From Actinomycetes bacterium (GTDB taxonomy: Bacteria > Actinomycetota > Actinomycetes > JAJYSQ01), in NCBI GenBank assembly GCA_021793495.1, contig JAJYSQ010000157.1, positions 1 to 5,578 on the forward strand: DNA of 5,578 nt, given 5' to 3'. Made by a program: the position numbers and the translations under genes. The notes under the pieces are model-generated. The model saw only the letters and a program-made list of their open reading frames with translations, made no database searches and was not told the origin of the DNA. Below, piece after piece: positions 4,810 through 5,578 of the stretch. Every line of letters starts with the position of its first letter. Position 1 is the stretch's first letter.

Positions 4810-5118
4810 GTGCCGCCCTCGATGGTGGTCGACCCGCCGGTCGACACCGAGCTGCCGTGTCGCAGCGCCTCTCCGGACCTGTTCTTTGCGGAGTCTCCCG
4901 CCGACGTCGAGCGGGCGAAGTCCCTGTGCCACGGCTGCCCGTGCCAGCCCGACTGCCTGCTCGGCGCGCTCGAACGCGCCGAGCCGTGGGGCGTGTGGGG
5001 TGGCGAGCTCTTCGTCTCCGGGATGGTCGTCGCCCGGAAGCGCCCGCGAGGCCGTCCGCGCAAGTCCCCTGCCCAGTCCGGGTCGGCGAGTGGAGCAGAC
5101 CGTCATGTCGCCGCCTGA
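4810..5118 (+). CDS. whiB7: WhiB7, iron-sulfur transcription factor for intrinsic antibiotic resistance
   Basis: A 102-residue Wbl protein. Cys17, Cys40, Cys43 and Cys49 (C-x22-C-x2-C-x5-C) should bind a [4Fe-4S] cluster. EPWGVWGGE (58-66) is the turn that contacts region 4 of the primary sigma factor, and the basic AT-hook RKRPRGRPRK (76-85) is diagnostic of WhiB7 among Wbl proteins. LPCRSASPDLFFAESPADVE (15-34) also matches the family closely. WhiB7 activates resistance genes (efflux, ribosome protection, drug modification) and its own promoter when translation is inhibited or redox state shifts. The start is GTG 4810, chosen for AAGGAG six bases upstream; ATG 4822 would remove four residues, and much longer upstream frames are leader sequence. 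An extra Cys45 inside the cluster motif (CHGCPCQPDC) is unusual. It is controlled by the leader attenuator upstream. Confidence 0.96.
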   Translation: MPPSMVVDPPVDTELPCRSASPDLFFAESPADVERAKSLCHGCPCQPDCLLGALERAEPWGVWGGELFVSGMVVARKRPRGRPRKSPAQSGSASGADRHVAA

Positions 5119-5139
5119 TCGCACACGAGATGACCACAG

Positions 5140-5161
5140 CCCGGGGGCGTTGATCCCCGGG
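5140..5161 (+). terminator. Hairpin downstream of whiB7 (weak terminator candidate)
   Basis: CCCGGGG (5140-5146) pairs perfectly with CCCCGGG (5155-5161) around an eight-base loop, 21 bases after the whiB7 stop. There is no T run. It is either a GC-rich terminator or a stabilising 3' structure. Confidence 0.45.
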
Positions 5162-5169
5162 TGATCACC

Positions 5170-5198
5170 GGAGGAGTCCTCCTGACGAGGCCTCCTCC
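5170..5198 (+). other. Second hairpin between whiB7 and the small gene
   Basis: GGAGGAG (5170-5176) pairs with CTCCTCC (5192-5198); after one mismatch CCTC (5178-5181) pairs with GAGG (5187-5190) around CTGAC. It lies eight bases after the previous hairpin, and the GGAGGAG it contains resembles a ribosome site but has no suitably placed start codon. It may be part of a tandem terminator or processing region. Confidence 0.4.
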
Positions 5199-5220
5199 AC
5201 GCTGAGATCGGAGCACCAGC

Positions 5221-5481
5221 ATGAGCCTCATCCTGGAGGACCTGGCCTGGGCGGAGCTGGCCTACCGTCGCGACCTGGCAGCCACGGTCCGCCGTCGCCA
5301 GCTGTTGCGCCGGGCGTGCCGGGCCGATCATCGCGCCCGCGAGGCCTCGGCGCTCGCGCAACGGGCGCTGGCTCTGGCCCAGGTCATGCCACCACCGCAG
5401 TCCTGGCCCGGGTTCTGGCTGGGGTCTGGGTTCCGGCCCCCGTCCAGCCGCGGCGCCATGGCCAGCCGGACGATCCGGTAA
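5221..5481 (+). CDS. Small arginine-rich helical protein of unknown function
   Basis: An 86-residue ORF that I do not recognise. ATG 5221 has GGAG at 5210-5213, seven bases upstream, which is a good ribosome site. Residues 1-55 look like one or two long amphipathic helices rich in Arg, Ala and Leu (LAYRRDLAATVRRRQLLRRA, then REASALAQRALALAQV), possibly a short coiled coil or nucleic-acid-binding helix. Residues 56-86 are Pro/Gly/Ser-rich and probably disordered. There are no Cys residues except one at position 33, no signal peptide and no membrane span. It lies 102 bp after whiB7 in the same direction, with two hairpins between, so it may be co-transcribed at a lower level or have its own promoter. 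A chance ORF is possible in such GC-rich DNA, but the ribosome site and clean position favour a gene. Confidence 0.6.
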   Translation: MSLILEDLAWAELAYRRDLAATVRRRQLLRRACRADHRAREASALAQRALALAQVMPPPQSWPGFWLGSGFRPPSSRGAMASRTIR

Positions 5482-5496
5482 CCGGCGCAGACGAAC

Positions 5497-5516
5497 CACG
5501 GACGTCCATGTCCGTG
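5497..5516. terminator. Hairpin after the small gene
   Basis: CACGGAC (5497-5503) pairs perfectly with GTCCGTG (5510-5516) around a six-base loop, 15 bases after the stop. There is no T run. It stands in tandem with the larger inverted repeat that follows. Confidence 0.45.
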
Positions 5517-5527
5517 CCTGGCACGAT

Positions 5528-5564
5528 GGGGCACGCCAGCGGGAAGTTCCCGCTGGCGTGCCCC
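5528..5564. terminator. 18-bp inverted repeat, probable bidirectional terminator
   Basis: The arms 5528-5545 and 5547-5564 are perfectly complementary over 18 bases with a single G between them; a real stem would be 16 pairs with the loop AAGTT. It is the longest perfect hairpin in the window. No T run follows on either strand. Its place after the last gene, and the convergent gene seen here in mycobacteria (Rv3197), suggest a two-way terminator. The next gene lies outside the window. Confidence 0.6.
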
Positions 5565-5578
5565 GGAGGCGGTCGGCG

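Noticed and set aside
4531..4821. N-terminal extension giving WhiB7 195 residues
   Set aside because: The extension would translate through the terminator and leader hairpins. WhiB7 proteins are about 90-120 residues, and the AAGGAG site points to GTG 4810.
3398..5137. Minus-strand open frame of 579 codons across the end of uvrD2, the leader and whiB7
   Set aside because: It is a shadow frame in GC-rich DNA: low-complexity Arg/Ala/Gly product, no domain, and it overlaps well-identified genes on the plus strand.
4504..5499. Minus-strand open frame of 331 codons opposite whiB7 and the small gene
   Set aside because: It lies antisense to whiB7 and the leader terminator; the product has no recognisable motif and looks compositional.
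1..5578. CRISPR arrays, tRNA or rRNA genes, insertion sequences, phage or toxin-antitoxin modules
   Set aside because: I saw no regular spaced repeats, no cloverleaf-like sequence, no transposase or integrase motifs and no paired toxin-antitoxin ORFs.

Overview
The window is very GC-rich with strong G/C preference at third codon positions. It carries the gene order nudC (+), mrx1 (-), uvrD2 (+), whiB7 (+), which is the conserved arrangement known from Mycobacterium (Rv3199c, Rv3198A, Rv3198c, whiB7). WhiB proteins, mycoredoxin and UvrD2 with a C-terminal HRDC domain are actinobacterial hallmarks, so this is chromosomal DNA of a high-GC Actinomycetota. The UvrD2 tail, the nudC flank and the small downstream gene point to a non-mycobacterial lineage, but I cannot name the genus.

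Layout. Positions 1-39 hold the last 12 codons of an unidentified plus-strand gene. Positions 79-594 on the minus strand hold the wreck of an endonuclease/exonuclease/phosphatase (EEP) family gene: recognisable family segments lie in order but are split by two single-base losses, a premature stop and at least two internal deletions. Positions 699-1676 encode NudC, apparently from a leaderless mRNA. It converges with mrx1 (1689-1973, minus), and the two stop codons lie within one shared hairpin. The gap between mrx1 and uvrD2 contains a good match to the SigR/SigH thiol-stress promoter consensus facing mrx1. Positions 2147-4306 encode UvrD2.

The most interesting region is 4272-5118. A WhiB7-type promoter (A/T run three bases before TTGCCG, 18-bp spacer, TAGGGT) is embedded in the end of uvrD2, and its -10 box contains the uvrD2 stop codon. 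It should drive a leader of about 490 nt containing a 5' stem-loop, a second stem-loop beside an 11-bp direct repeat, a 64-codon upstream ORF with a textbook Shine-Dalgarno site, a strong intrinsic terminator 27 nt after that ORF, a further hairpin, and the whiB7 ribosome site. Two stretches at the end of the uORF can pair alternatively with the terminator arms. Together this reads as a ribosome-dependent transcription attenuator that would raise whiB7 expression when antibiotics slow translation, as established for whiB7/wblC leaders elsewhere. The details here (a long uORF, two competing antiterminator pairings) look specific to this lineage.

After whiB7 come two hairpins, a small arginine-rich helical protein of unknown function (5221-5481), and two final hairpins, one of them an 18-bp near-perfect inverted repeat that probably ends transcription.

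Functional theme: NudC (NAD(H) and NAD-capped RNA turnover), mycoredoxin (mycothiol redox repair), UvrD2 (DNA helicase) and WhiB7 (redox-linked antibiotic-resistance regulator) form a stress neighbourhood, though they are transcribed separately.
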